The notes below the pieces were generated by a model, which worked only from the letters and a program-made list of their open reading frames with translations, was not told where the DNA came from and did not search any database. A stretch of DNA of 64,000 nt from Sipunculus nudus (taxonomy: Eukaryota; Annelida; Sipuncula; Golfingiida; Sipunculidae). Position 1 is the first letter of the stretch; the number at the start of each line of letters is the position of its first letter. Positions 1-12,666 of the stretch are shown one piece after another. The stretch lies in assembly GCA_026874595.1 (NCBI GenBank), contig CM049311.1:72336453-72400452 (forward strand), in the 5' to 3' direction. The position numbers and the translations under genes were made by a program.

Positions 1-839
1 TTGTCACACAGATTTTGACTTGGCTATATAACTTATAAGCAGAACATATAATATAAGAGTTTAACTATTTATTAAAAAAATTACAAATATTGTCCCAAAT
101 ATAATTTTTATTAAAATTAATAAGAGAATAGTATGATTTTTTCAAATAAAATATAACTGAAATGATTATAAAAATAATATTAAAGAATATATTCATGAAT
201 GCATTCATTAATACATTTTGAAAATATTTGCACTGGTATTCATATACTTTCATTTTTACCTGAATTGCCATTCTTATGAAAGAAATTTTATAATAGAGTA
301 CATATTCATATTCGTGTTTAAATACAATTGCAAAGTATTCGCACCATGTCTGGTATTTATTCAGTTTTCACCAAACAATGATGTTGAGAATCCAGAATAT
401 ACAAAATTCACACATTTAAATAATGATTAAAGTACCTGGTTTTATGGCTTTTATTTATATTTAAAAAAATGTAATATATTCATTTTGGACTAATTTCACA
501 TCAATGTCCTAACTATAGACACAGTAGGAATCTAGATAATAATATTATCAACTGCATCTTTGTCTGTCATTAATTTCCTTCATATGATCCCTAATGATTA
601 GTAATGAATAATATGATTTACTTTTTTATCATTAAAATTGAACTGAAAAATACCATAGGTGACTGCATGGTGTTATTTGGAATACGTGACATTCTATCCA
701 TCGATACAAGATTCTTATATCATCGGTAACTGCAAGTTAATTTCCTGTTATTATCAACTAACAAATTCCTTTTCTATTTTTCTTTAATTTGTTATTAAAA
801 ACCAATAAAAATTTATTAATTTATTGTTTATTGTTATGT
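1..839. other. AT-rich sequence, no feature seen
   Basis: Very AT-rich with only short random frames. No repeat structure, splice-site pair or recognizable protein segment was found. Confidence 0.6.
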
Positions 840-1499
840 TGTTGGTTAAAACTACTAGATGAGTTGGGTTGGACACCTGGATCAACTGTCGCTGGCCATT
901 CTATAATAAGCTGCCTGGAGCCCCAGTTTATGCCTCGCCTCGAGCATGCATAATTTGCTGAAAGTTCAACAAGGTCAATAGTGCAACAAATAGTTGAAAC
1001 AATCTTTCAAATGGTGATACAAGCACCAAATTTGGCAAAAATACTTCTTAGACATTACTCTTTTGAAAAAGTACGCGGGCCACTTAAAAATCAAGATGGC
1101 TGCCCATTTTTTCCAAGATGGCCGCCATGCAGACAATAAATGGGATATTTACCACAGAATCTCACCACTTTGATCAATTTGGATGATCGTGGTGTCTAAA
1201 AGTAGGTTTTTGACTATGGGAAAGCTAAAATTTCACTTCTCAACCTTCTAAGGAGCCCCTTTTTATCATTTTTTGCAAAAATGGTGAAAAAGTATACATA
1301 GACTATAACATGTTCTATGAAATATTTGAATTATAAGAATGTAAAACTGGAACTTTAAAAAATGTTGATTTTTTTTGGTGGAGGTAACCGCTTCCATTTT
1401 TTTGTTTGCTTAACTAAGCTATATACATCAACAAAATTCAATTCAATCAGTCCATACGAGGTTGGGCATGCCTGTCATCCAGATGAATTTAAATTTGGC
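840..1499. mobile_element. Noncoding 3' flank of the CXC-domain element
   Basis: This stretch is denser in GC than the AT-rich DNA at 1-840. It contains two AAGATGGC-type motifs at about 1093-1130 (AAGATGGCTGCC and AAGATGGCCGCCAT). Inverted versions recur on the other side of the pseudogene at about 3738-3770. I take it to be part of the same element; the outer boundary near 840 is approximate. Confidence 0.45.
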
Positions 1500-2901
1500 C
1501 TAACCCTCACATTTGCAGCTACATAGTCTGGTACAGGTAAGACTGAATCGGTAGCATTTGCACCTTCCACGGCATTCCGACTTACATCCACACTTGGTCA
1601 GCTGTTGGCAACTATCTGCAATAGGTGGAAGTGTTGTCCAGAAGACCTTCCATGGATCCCCAATCTTTGTCCACCCCCTGTCAGCAGGATTCTGTGTTTC
1701 TGGTTGACGTAGTGTAGACTGACTCCATATGCTGCCTGCTTGATAGGCAGCACGCTTTGCATGCTGAAGTAGTGCTGCCCTCGTTGGAGGAATTGCGTCA
1801 TAAGACCTCTGCTTTCGAGCAAACATGTCCAGCCTGGCATCATCAACACGTGCAACTGTACTGGACCTGTCATACATTGTCACCACAAACTTCTCCAAGA
1901 CCTCCAGATCATCATCATCTGCTGCTGGTGGGTACTGGCTGAGCTTGGCAAACACATCAGAAGCCTCAACACACACCAGTGAAGGCATGAAAAAAGAGTA
2001 TTCCTTTGCTTTTTTCTGGTCCTATGGAGTTTAACAAGTCATGTACAGGAAACCATCTCAGGTTTAACCCTTGTCCAAAGGCTATCCACAACTGCAGCAG
2101 ACCAGTGTCTTGAAGAAGAGGCAGAACACTGATTGCTATGACGAGGACATCTGTGTCAGTGGCTTTCACCATTAATATCTTGCTCCCCCTCTCCACTGCA
2201 TCCCTGGCATGTACAATGATGCGTGTGTCTGCTTCCTCATGACTACATGGTGCAATCCCATCAAAGCTGAGCTTGTGGTTGCTGGCAACATCTTGTTCTT
2301 TGGTCACAATGACCAAGTTGGGTGTAGACATCTGTGCAATCTTGTCAGCCAGGAACCTGAACAGCTCAGTTTTGTTGTCACTGTCTCGCAGGAAGTTCCG
2401 CCAGTTTGAGGGGATTTTGCCCTTGCTTGTCACTCTTTGTCTTACTCCATGTCCACGCTTTGACCTGGTTTCAGCCTTGAGACTCGATGGCTGGTAGACA
2501 TCAAACACTATGTCTGTTCTCTTGTACTTGGTGGAGTATGCTTTTACTGTGGGGAGCACATCAAACATGGCGTAGTCTTCGAAAGTATTCGAGTTTCGTG
2601 GTGACAGGGTGTTCACCAGTGCTGAACCATCAATGATGATTGTATCAGCCTCTGGTTCCACATCAAGTATGTTAACCTGGCTCTCAAGGATGGTTGCAAG
2701 CTGGGACTTCTGACTGGTATATAGCTTCCCGCCTTCACTCAAGGCAGCAGGGAACTGCTGGTTCTCATGGCGAAAGAACTCCTGCAGGTCACATTCTCTG
2801 CTCTGGCATGAGATGAAAAGCTTGGAGAAGAGCTGGCAGTCCGTCTTCAGCACTTGCTGCTTTGTTTTCCTTGTATCTTTGTCAATAATGATCATAGCCA
2901 C
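1500..2901 (-). pseudogene. Decayed mobile-element protein with PIN-like core and C-terminal CXC domain
   Basis: Two overlapping minus-strand frames (2901-1966 and 1988-1500) read as one protein broken by a frameshift. The first, 311 codons, has a nuclease-like core with HEEADTRIIVHARDA and KATDTDVLVIAI (spaced acidic residues, as in PIN/FEN-type folds). It ends FFHAFTG and then runs out of frame. The second carries a Cys-rich C-terminus, CGCKSECRGRCKC...CTRLCSCKC, the tesmin/TSO1-type CXC pattern. Around FFHAFTG about 20-30 residues found in intact relatives (a Cys-Asp-Thr-rich segment, as I recall) appear to be missing, so the break includes a deletion. Intact relatives are repeated in marine invertebrate genomes and are probably transposon-encoded; their exact class is unclear to me. 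It is not part of the host gene set. Confidence 0.75.
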
Positions 2902-4230
2902 ATAAACGATAGTTCATTTTGTTCGTCTTTTATTACTGCATAAAAATTACGAATGACTTGGGCTTGGTCTTTTTTCCTTTTGTTTTCTTGTTTGTCTTTT
3001 CACCTGCCATTTTATTTTACAATTTTGTTACTTTTAAAGTAATAAAGATATAGTGTTTCTATTAGTTAGGATTCGAAAAGCTTTCAGTAAAACAATGGTA
3101 AATCTTGTTAAATCTCACACTGTTTGCTGTCGAACGAGAAAAAGCCAGGTTTGGCTGAAATATTGATACCTTAATAACCCTTTAGGTAAAAGATTTCTAG
3201 TTTATTGCATTTGGTGTATTTTATCAGTTTTCTCTGACACAATTGCAAGTCACTTCAAATCCTAATCAGTGTGCCTCCACTTTGTGGAACTTGTGCTATT
3301 AACAAAGCAAGACAATAAGAAACTAACCTACATTACCTAAGATGTAAAGCACATATTAGGTTAAAAAATAGGTTACATATTTGTACAATCTAAATATGTT
3401 GCAAATATTCAAAGTCGTACCTTAATTTCAGAATATTTCAATAATTATATTCAATAGCAACAAAGTACTTTTCAATAGTTAAACATTTTTAAAATCAAAG
3501 AAACAAATGACATTGTAAACCTATTTCTGTGAATCACTTACCTGTAAGCCTGTATACATATGGCTAGGCATATTCAACCCGTAAAAGTCAGAACCGAGAA
3601 ACCAGGTTTAGAATGGGTTTAATCGAAATTTGGATGGTAAAATTGGACTCAGCACGGTCAAATTATGACAAATCGATATATTACATGACATGTTTTCTCA
3701 AGGTTGTACTCCCTTTAAAGAATTGTCCAAAAGTGTCGGCCATCTTGAAAAATAGCGGCCATCTTGGTTTATTTACATTTACGTTTCTGTCAAAAATAAT
3801 TGATGTCTACTAAAAAACAATATTCGAGCCAGACAATTGACATTTAATAATAATTTGACGGGAGTTCAACCTGCTTCAGGATCATTTGTGGGAAATATAG
3901 ATTTCATTGGCGGCCATTTTTAAAAATATATTGAAAATATATGAGCCAAATCATGCATAAATAAAGGTGCAATTTGGAATTGTGAATTCCTAATCAAGTG
4001 TTATTTTCATATATTTGTTTGCAAATTATAAAAAAAATATATTCAGTAAAAAATATAAAAACATCTGTATGCATAATGAGATGTTTCCGGAACAAGTAAG
4101 CTATAAATGTTGATGCAATTTAGAATTGTGAATTAACGTAATTATTCATATACATGTTATACATAATGTAATACTGTAAATGTATATTAAAATTTATAAA
4201 TTTGAAAGAATGTAATAAAAAGAAAATGAG
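2902..4230. mobile_element. Probable 5' part of the CXC-domain element
   Basis: There is no coding frame. At 3738-3770 there are two CGGCCATCTTG motifs separated by an A-rich spacer, the inverse of the pair at 1093-1130, and a further GGCGGCCATTTTT at about 3909. The stretch 2940-3540 is plain AT-rich sequence. The right-hand boundary is not resolved. Confidence 0.4.
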
Positions 4231-4723
4231 GATCTAATGCAAACATTTGTTCATTGTTTTCCTGCCTCAGTAGAATGGGAATTAAAAGTGATTTGCTTTG
4301 TTCTTCCATCTCTCTGCCAGTTTTTTTTTTTTTAATTTAAAAATTATGATAAAACTTTTTTCCTGTAAGCACTGTTGAATTAAATTTCATATCCTGCATG
4401 TATATCCAAGTGTGTTGTAACTCCAACTCCTCCCCGATCAAAATCTTATTTGCAACAATTTCTTCAATCATATAACCAACCATGGCCTATAGGTAACAAG
4501 TAATAAAATCAGAATCAGCTGAAATCTATCAAGTACAAGTTCCAAATTTTTAATCAATTTCAATCAATTGAAAATCGCCCAGTTTGGCATATTGAAAATC
4601 TGTGTTAGTACTGGACTCGCTCTGGCAGGTGTAATTTAACTGTCTGCTGAGAGTTTGCTGGGGTCATTCATCTGTACTGCTTGGAGTCCCTGTACAGGTT
4701 TGACATACTGTGTGTCAATGTCT

Positions 4724-4739
4724 GGGGGGGGGGGGGGGG
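4724..4739. repeat. Poly-G tract (16 G)
   Basis: Uninterrupted run of 16 G, capable of forming a G-quadruplex. Similar tracts occur at 6303-6318 and 38154-38170. Runs of this kind are also prone to sequencing length error. Confidence 0.95.
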
Positions 4740-5816
4740 TGAATCTCAAAATGAGAAATTACTAAATGTTTGATAAATCCAGAGACAAGTTGATTCTAAC
4801 TTCAGCAGACTGTGAATATGACCAAAGGCGCCATGTGCTGCTACATAGTGTATAAAATAGGAACCATTGTGCTTGGAATATTACTTTTCGAGATGACTCC
4901 ACACCAGGTCTCTCCAATATTACAGAATTGCAGAAGTGAAGAGTGCAACGGCAGTGCAGAGACACCTTGTTGACAACACTAGTAGAATTGATCTGGTCTG
5001 CCATCTGGTGCCAATAACAGGAACTGGCTCTAGCATACTTCATTCTTCCACACTTTGCAGCATGCCTCAGAAGGGAAACAAAAATAACAACATCTTGTCT
5101 GACTATTGTACACAATGCTTTAATACCTCAAAATCTGCACACATATACCAACCAACCTAGTAACTGATTTTACAATACATTATACAACTGTGTACAGAAA
5201 ATCTGTGTGAACAACCGGTTATTTGTTTGTACATCAATCCCTTTAAAATTGTACACAAGATTCCAGATATGGGAACACTGAGCTCAGTATTATATGGCAC
5301 AGATCACTTTTTGTTTTGCTGCTTATATGTGTTTCAGGGGAGGGCTGTTCTCATCACTGTGAGCCGTACTGTACCAGCCTATCAGGTCAGACTGTTGCAG
5401 CCTCAGAGGTTCCTGGAGATTCTGAGATGAATACTTAACTTCACACCGAGTAACCAGCTGTAATAGTTGTCTCAGGACTGCTTCTAAACATTGGGTAATT
5501 TATTTTCCCTTAAGATTACCCAAACTACGATTTAGGGATCACATGCCAAAAATACATCCTGAATGCAATCTTTTTTATCTTTCAAAAACCAGAATTTGAT
5601 TTATTTAAAATTTACACTGATATTTTTGGCCAGTTAATGCTTAAAACATTAAACTTCAACATCTATAGTTGAACGCATATGCTCTGAAAAATCTGAATTA
5701 TTTGCCTGATTATAATAGGATGACTTTCAATGACAATTTTGATAAAGCGCTTTACTTCACACTCGGATCACAATTAAATACATCCGTATTCCAATAGAGA
5801 ACATCCAAAGCATCTT

Positions 5817-6044
5817 CAATGGCAACCATTTTTGGAAGCCAAATCTTCAATGGCAACACATTTTGGAGAACCCCAAATATTCCATATACAGGATATAGAA
5901 GATCTCATAAGGCTAAAAAAAAGTTGGGTTCAATGGCAACCAGTTTTGGAAGCCAAATCTTCAATGGCAACAAGTTTTGGAGAAGCCCAAATGTTCTATA
6001 TTCAGGATATAGAAGATCTCATAAGGCTAAAAAAAAGTTGGGTT
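5817..6044. repeat. Two-copy 114-bp tandem duplication
   Basis: Units at 5817-5930 and 5931-6044 are about 90% identical. Each begins TCAATGGCAACC or CAATGGCAACC and ends in AAAAAAAAGTTGGGTTC. Because 114 is a multiple of three, the duplication creates an open frame with a 38-residue repeat, but nothing suggests it is translated. The end of each unit resembles the left terminus of the MITE that starts at about 6030. Confidence 0.85.
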
Positions 6045-6358
6045 CTCGGGCACTTTTTCTCAGAAACTGGTGTGCGAGGGAGATTTTTTTTTACCTTTTT
6101 TATGTATGTGTTGATAAAAATGCCATATGATCAGGGAAAAACATGATAATAAAAGAATTTTTAGCTAAACAGGTAAAGCGGCACTACATAAAGGAAATCT
6201 GATAAAAATTTATTTATTTTACCTTCTTTAAAAAAATGTCTCAGCGGCTAGAGCTCAAAATTGGTATTATCTATTGAAAATCAGAATTAAAATTAGTCTG
6301 ATGGGGGGGGGGGGGGGGTAAATGATGTGCGCAGTGCCAGAGAACCCTACCTTTTTTT
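6030..6358. mobile_element. MITE with GGTTCTC-type terminal inverted repeats, copy A
   Basis: The left end reads AAAAGTTGGGTTCTCGGGCAC and the right end GTGCCAGAGAACCCTACCTT, imperfect inverted repeats of about 22 bp. The interior is AT-rich and includes a 16-G run (6303-6318) and no coding frame. It is related to copy B at 32041-32287 through shared termini and interior blocks such as a CCCTGATCAT/ATGATCAGGG segment. Confidence 0.7.
6303..6318. repeat. Poly-G tract (16 G) inside MITE copy A
   Basis: Sixteen consecutive G in the right half of the MITE. This is a likely post-insertion expansion. Confidence 0.95.
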
Positions 6359-9300
6359 GGGGCCTCATAGCTGGTCCCAAAATACTAGCAATCTGTGCAA
6401 TTTCAAGGGAAAAACAGTTCACACCACTCCTGAAATAGTTGAAAAACCTATAACATAAATGTAAATAGCAGCAAGACCTATTTACAGTAGACCATATTTG
6501 AGTATTCTACCAACTTATTAAAAGCAAGTGGACATTATGCTGGATACAGTTTCTCATTTTAAACTTTATGAGCAATCTAACATATTAGAAAAGTAAACAG
6601 AGTATTTATGTTATGATGGTCAAAATGTCAGCCCTTCTAACATACTCCCTACAAGCCACATTACCAAGACTCAACTTTGTGATATCACTGAACAAAACAC
6701 TCATCCAATCAAGGATATTACCTTCACACTTTATTTATTTCATATGTTTCTTTGTGACCATTCAGGTTCAAGTGGTTGGGTAGTTTTTTCACCTACCAGG
6801 ATTTTGGCTGAGTGTTCAATCTACACTGTAATACATATTATAATCTCTATTCTAGAATGGTTTGTAATCAGTTGAGTAACTGCTGAGTATTTTAGTGAGT
6901 ATACAAACAGTTTTCATAAGAATAGGGCAACTGTTGATAAAACTGCAAGCATAAACCTTTCTCAATTTATTCTTACTATTAATCCTATAAAAAAATCACT
7001 ATAGTAGCCTTATAAACATCTGAAAGCTCTATATAAATTCCTGTGTATGAGTTTGTTATGCTAACTATATACGTATGTATGACTGTACACAAAATGATTA
7101 TCCAACATGTGGCAAAAAATGTACAACTGACACTGCATCCCCAGTTTGTAGCCATTTGATCATTCATATATTAAGAATATTGATTAGTGTACAGTTGACT
7201 GAAGATGTGTGGATGATGAATCAATTTCTTAGACAAATCAGACCTAATTACACTAGTTATAATTGTTTAGATATAAGAGTTCATATGTGAAATTATATCA
7301 CAGGAAACAATTAATAATAACATTTGTTATGTATATAAGAGAATCCACTGTGGGAGTTACCATGGAGGTGAACAAGTGTTTGGTCATCATGCAGCGCCAT
7401 CTTGTGCTGATGCACGAAACCATTTTTTGCTTTAAACCTTTCCTTGTAAAAATTTGATAAGACCTTTTTTTTTAATTGTACTATGAATTGTAACTTTTTC
7501 AGTATAAATCCTACATTTGTAATATAATGATGATTATACAGTAATGCATGGAATGAGTTTCAAAAGCATAGACATCATGCATAAAAAATATTGTTGAATA
7601 CACAAAAGTCAGCAATGGTACATTTCTTTGTTTGTTAACAGTTAAATTTCATAGATATTAATATTCAATGATTACATTTCTGTTTTTGGGCTTAACTTAT
7701 AAAGTTATATGCATTCACATAAACTGTATAAAAGACACGTAGAAAAGATGAATATACAGAAAACAAAAAAAAATTAACGTAAGAAAACTTGAAAGTGAAT
7801 ACCTTAACTATATCAGATAAATTCTTAGAGTAATATAGTATATTCTAACCAAAGCATTATTACCCTAATTATTACACATATTTACATCCAAACTATAATC
7901 TTGAATATATGAAAAACATATACATTAACATCTCTCTTGGTAAAACACATTTTTCAAAACTATGACAGCACTGAAAAAAAATCCCTAGAATGACCAGAAG
8001 AACAAATATTCATGAATGTATCCAGTACCTTTGAACAAAACTGATTTATGGGAAGTTTAAAAGTGAAAAGGTTTTTAAATCCCTTCAGTAGCAAAGAGAC
8101 CCCTGGTGGCAAATTGTGTCAACACATTAAATCAAATTTATTAATATGGTAGCAGATCACTGGTCTCAGAGACTTTATCAGAAAACAAGGGTACCAAAAA
8201 TATTTTTTTTTCCAGATGTGCATTGTGATAACTAAGGCATGTTTTGAGTGATTACAAAACAACAAGCCCCTCACTTTCTGGGACACATTCCTGTTCAAAG
8301 AGTTGCCGCATCTGCATAAAAAAAAACTGTACAATGAATCTCCTTGTCATGCATTTACTAAAAAATTAATCAAAGCAAGGTTAAATACAACGTCTCAAAA
8401 GTAAAAATTCATCTTTAAAGCTTGGTGACTTAATAACAGAAATTACAGTATTATCTCTTTTTTCGCTTTAATAAATGATGGATAGTGGAACATCTGCTTA
8501 TGGCTATCCCCTTAAGACAAACCCCCTTTCAAATGTGGACACTTGGAGGGGTCTAGAGGACCACAACCTCTCACACAGGTACATATATATCATTAACAAA
8601 TGCCAAGGTCTCACGGGCATCTGTAATTTGGATTTTTCACTGGGTTCATAATTTGGTAAGCTGAATGCAGGCTCATGTAGAATATGCATCAAACTGTACA
8701 ACTTCCATATATAATGCCAGTACTAAGCACAGATATATTTTTATGAAGTGAAAGATATGTATATCATGGATTTTCACATATAAATTACAACACTGTCATA
8801 AAAATTGAAATTTCAAACATTTTAAACAAAATGTGACAAGGTAATGAATGCAAAATCTGGATATAAAAAATATATATTTTATCCATATGTATTATTTCAA
8901 CAAAACTCTCCTATTGCTGTTAGAGAATTTCTCATTGACAACAGCATATTTTGGTAACAGTGATTGTACCAATAAAATATCTTATGTATTTTTCTTAACT
9001 ATTACAAACATAAATTTCCAAAGTAACAGTCTGGCATAGTCTTTTAATGAACTATGAAAGATCGTAAACCGGAACCATCACTGAACACTTGACATATCTT
9101 TATCATGTGAATTCACAAAAATATGCTCTTACAGTGGTATAAGCCACGAACATGATTTACTAATATTTTCCAGCTAGGATATAGATAATCTCAGTATGAT
9201 ACAAAACTTGTACAATAGCAGAGCCTAAACTTGCGTAAAAATATTTTCTAATCTCTGAAACACCTGGGGTATGCTGGGATTGCTACAAGAGGTGAACACG

Positions 9301-9365
9301 ATCCAGGAATGCACCTGAAACTCAAATCCTACAGGCTTCTTTGGCAGAAGATAGAAAAAGTCCCT
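6359..9365. other. Gene-free AT-rich sequence downstream of EAAT
   Basis: Only short frames with no recognizable protein. A GCAGCGCCATCTTGTGCTGATG stretch near 7391 and a CCCTGGTGGCA near 8100 resemble short dispersed CTCF-like motifs. Nothing else is supported. Confidence 0.5.
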
Positions 9366-9407
9366 TCAGGATTCATCCATGGAAAGCTCATATATGGGAG
9401 TGTTCAT
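9366..9407 (-). other. Possible alternative 3' exon of EAAT
   Basis: A good acceptor (CTTTTACTGCAG, AG at 9409-9408) is followed at once by an open frame, MNTPIYELSMDES-stop. Spliced from exon 9 or from the internal GT of exon 10, both phase 1, it would instead be read as DEHSHI-stop. The attractive frame therefore does not match the known phases. It may be a real alternative terminal exon, part of the 3' UTR, or chance. Confidence 0.25.
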
Positions 9408-12400
9408 CTGCAGTAAAAGATTGAAAGTGAGACAAAATATGGCACCAAACATTGTTGTTGTGAGATACAGTATGGCACAAAACCTTTTATGATGCAGGTT
9501 AATTAATAATTAATTTGGTTTGTATGAATACCAAGCGATATTATCCTATTAATTTCTGCAACAATGTAACAATGCTAAGATTAATTCAGCTGCCACAGTG
9601 AAAGGAATTTATCTACAAGTCAACAAACTGCAAAATATGTGTCAGTGACAATACCGGAGTGAGAGTAGAAACACCACACTGCTGCCATCTACTGATGGCA
9701 GGGTACACTAAACGTCATAAGGTTTTGAGCTCACTCTCTCTCATTGACACATGATTGGAAATTCTTGGCTGTGGAACAATATAACTTTAAAATACAACAT
9801 CATGGAATCTTATAACAAAACTATTTTCATAAATACTGTGTGAACATCATGTATGATAAATTACAAGCAAATATTTCAATGAGTACAAGTTCCATTGAGT
9901 CAAGGAAATTTAGTTTGTCATTGTCACAAAGTACATCATACCAAGACATCTAACATCAGAACAAACTATTTGGAATTTCCAATAATCAACAATTATGATT
10001 CACTCAACAATATTATCCAGAAGAAAATAACTGCAAAGCATCCTTTCTTATCTTGCAAATCCATAAGATGACTTTCTTATCTTGCCAATCCATAACTTAT
10101 AATAATTAACATTTTACCACATTGACAAACTGTGCCAATAACAATCATTGTTACAATCATAATTTGTCAGCAAACTGCTGACAGTCTTTTACCAATAAAT
10201 TTTGGCATAATATCTAAGAGGTTGCACATTTTCTAAACAGCTCTGTTGAGCAGAAATAAAAGCAGATATTACAAATATGGAAAAATTAATCTTGCACTTG
10301 AACTTGATAATATTAACAGCTTATAGAGATGAATTAATGATACTTTATTAAACAAATGAAGGTATTAGTCATGTTTTAGCATGGGCTGAGTCAAAGATTT
10401 TGAGATGAAAAAAGCCTGTATGTAACCAGTCAAAGGGCTGTTCCAAAATACTGAGGCACTAATAATACAAAGTCAAAATACCTTACTGGTATCCTCTAAG
10501 GCTGAAAAGTGCACTAAATTTTGGACTCAATAGACATTACAGGACTTAAAAGAGTCTTGTTGCCATGGCAGCACTGTATATGAATGGACATCTGTTTACC
10601 AATGCAAATTTTTTGGGTATAAATTTGAATTGGTGATGGCTTTACTTTCTCAAAACGAAACAACAGACATTTATAAACAGAGTGGACATCAGTTCCAACT
10701 CATATGACTCATAAATCTTAGCCCCATCTAAATAAGCTGTATATTATGTATATGTTATATTTAACTTGACTCTCTCTACAGTGATTAATGTATATAGCTT
10801 TCCTATTAATTTGCAGTAATAATCAAATACTGGGAATGCATGTACACACCCGAGTACTGGAGTACATAACTTTTGACTTGAGTACTCGGTATATTAATAC
10901 TCTCTATTACCCGGACTTGAGTACTAACATACTCCTTCAGTCCTAGTATCAACGGAGGCCTCTGTAGTGATATGTTTACAATATGTCATCATCTGATGGA
11001 AATATCTGACAAATAATTTCTCAGTGCAATAAAAATAAATATACACAGGGAAATAATATTGGTCAGAAACGAGGTCTGACTGACTGAAGAATAGTATTCT
11101 TTTTGATTTAGAAAAAAAAAAACATTTATAAGAGGAAGTTGAATTTACCTATAAAACATGGGAGAAAACTGGTGTAGAATCTGAACTTTAGTTTTACACA
11201 CATTTGTATGTACTGTACTGTAAACTAAGAATACTTTTTGTATCAATAAATAATGAATTGTGACAGCCCTGATAATAGTCAGGCCCATCTGATAAAGGTC
11301 AACTTTATAGTCTCATGTCATTTTTAATGTAGTCTGATCATATTTTCTTCTATATTTTCTGGTGTAAATTTGATTTGACGGCTATAATATTTTGTTCAGG
11401 TTTTGTATACCTTGATTATGAGTGCATTATCATCACCACAACATACTTTGATGTAACAATATTTATAATGAAAACTTTAATATAAATACAAAAAATATTG
11501 ATAAAATACACATTCACCATTAGTACTTCTAATAAGCTCTCAAACCCCCTAACAAACATGATATGCAACCCACAACCAGTAGTAAAAGTTAATAGTTAGA
11601 CCAACATGACACACATGTGACAGGTTCTGTACAAAGTATGGGTACACTCTGTGTGGTAATAATATATACACAGACTAGGCAGTCTCTCTGGTTTATACTC
11701 CTTGTAAGTACATTGATATGTACAATATGGGACACAGTGGCCCACACTGGGGTATAACAAATCACGAGTCTTTATTGCTGGAACAACCCCCGTTAAGATA
11801 ATTATCATCATGATAGTAATAATGATAATAGTAATAATGATAATAACACCTCATGGCGTGTCACCTTTACATGTATGTATTGCATACTACAAGGTGATAT
11901 TTGAAGATATTTCCTTTAAAAAGAAAATAATTTAAACAAATATGTATTGCTTTCATAATGAAGTCCATACTTAAATTAACAGGTATTGCCAGAATAAATT
12001 ACAATTAAACCTAAATCAACAGGCACATGTATTGCCTGAATAATATACATTTCTATTTTAATGAAAAAAAGGTATTGCCTTTACACAGAAAGTAATTTTC
12101 AATCAACAGTTATTAATGTAAGAAAAAAATTGTTGAAAAGTTTTTGTCTTGGTAAAGAAATTTTAATCATATATTGCTTCTCTTCATTCATATGAAATAT
12201 TTAACCAGTTAAGTTTCTTTCATATACAGAAAAGTATAATTCAAACAGATCTGATATTTTTCATTTTCATTTCACCAACAAACTATAGACCTTGACCATC
12301 AACATAAGGAATGTGAACAGTCAATTGATTTATGATCTGTGAACATCCACTCCTATAAACCCATGGTTTCTCTTGTGACTAAGGTCTCTCCCAGTTTCAT

Positions 12401-12482
12401 TACACTGGCAACTATTATTTTTACATTGTGAAAAGTAATCTTATTTGCTGGTGTAAAACAGTACTAGAATAGGAATACCATA
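9408..12482. other. Gene-free sequence just 3' of the EAAT polyadenylation signal
   Basis: AT-rich. A cluster of GAGTACT words lies at 10849-10945, a degenerate short repeat; otherwise no structure was found. Part of it would be intron or 3' UTR if the 9.4-kb alternative exon is real. Confidence 0.5.
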
Positions 12483-12488
12483 TTTATT
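12483..12488 (-). terminator. Polyadenylation signal AATAAA of the EAAT gene
   Basis: The minus strand reads AATAAA here, about 70 nt downstream of the TAG of exon 10. This is a reasonable position for a short 3' UTR. It is a motif match only; other AATAAA hexamers exist farther downstream in this AT-rich DNA. Confidence 0.5.
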
Positions 12489-12556
12489 GGATTCATCTTT
12501 TTTTTTCTATGAATCTTTAAAGCAAAAAATAAAATTTCCCAAGATATAGTTCTCCA

Positions 12557-12666
12557 CTACACCCAATCTGCTCCGGCTTTTGGTGGGTGTGTCTGACCTG
12601 TGGAATTACTCTCTGCTGGTTTAGTCTCAGTGGCAGCATTCCCATCGCCCACAACTTGTCCGTCCA
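12557..12666 (-). CDS. EAAT1-like: EAAT coding exon 10 (residues 548-583, C-terminus)
   Basis: The acceptor is CACCTTACCAG|TG, which completes Val548 in the phase left by exon 9. The exon then reads [20 protein letters not shown] and [15 protein letters not shown] before TAG (12559-12557). An AATAAA signal on this strand (12488-12483) lies about 70 nt past the stop. The tail is unlike any family consensus I know, so this exon rests on splice sites, phase and composition. An internal phase-1 GT (ACAG|GTCAGA) could act as a weak alternative donor. Confidence 0.82.

Noticed and set aside
5819-6130. Open frame with a 38-residue internal repeat
   Set aside because: The repeat is the product of a 114-bp tandem DNA duplication that runs into a MITE. 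There is no family match, no expected codon use and no splice context.
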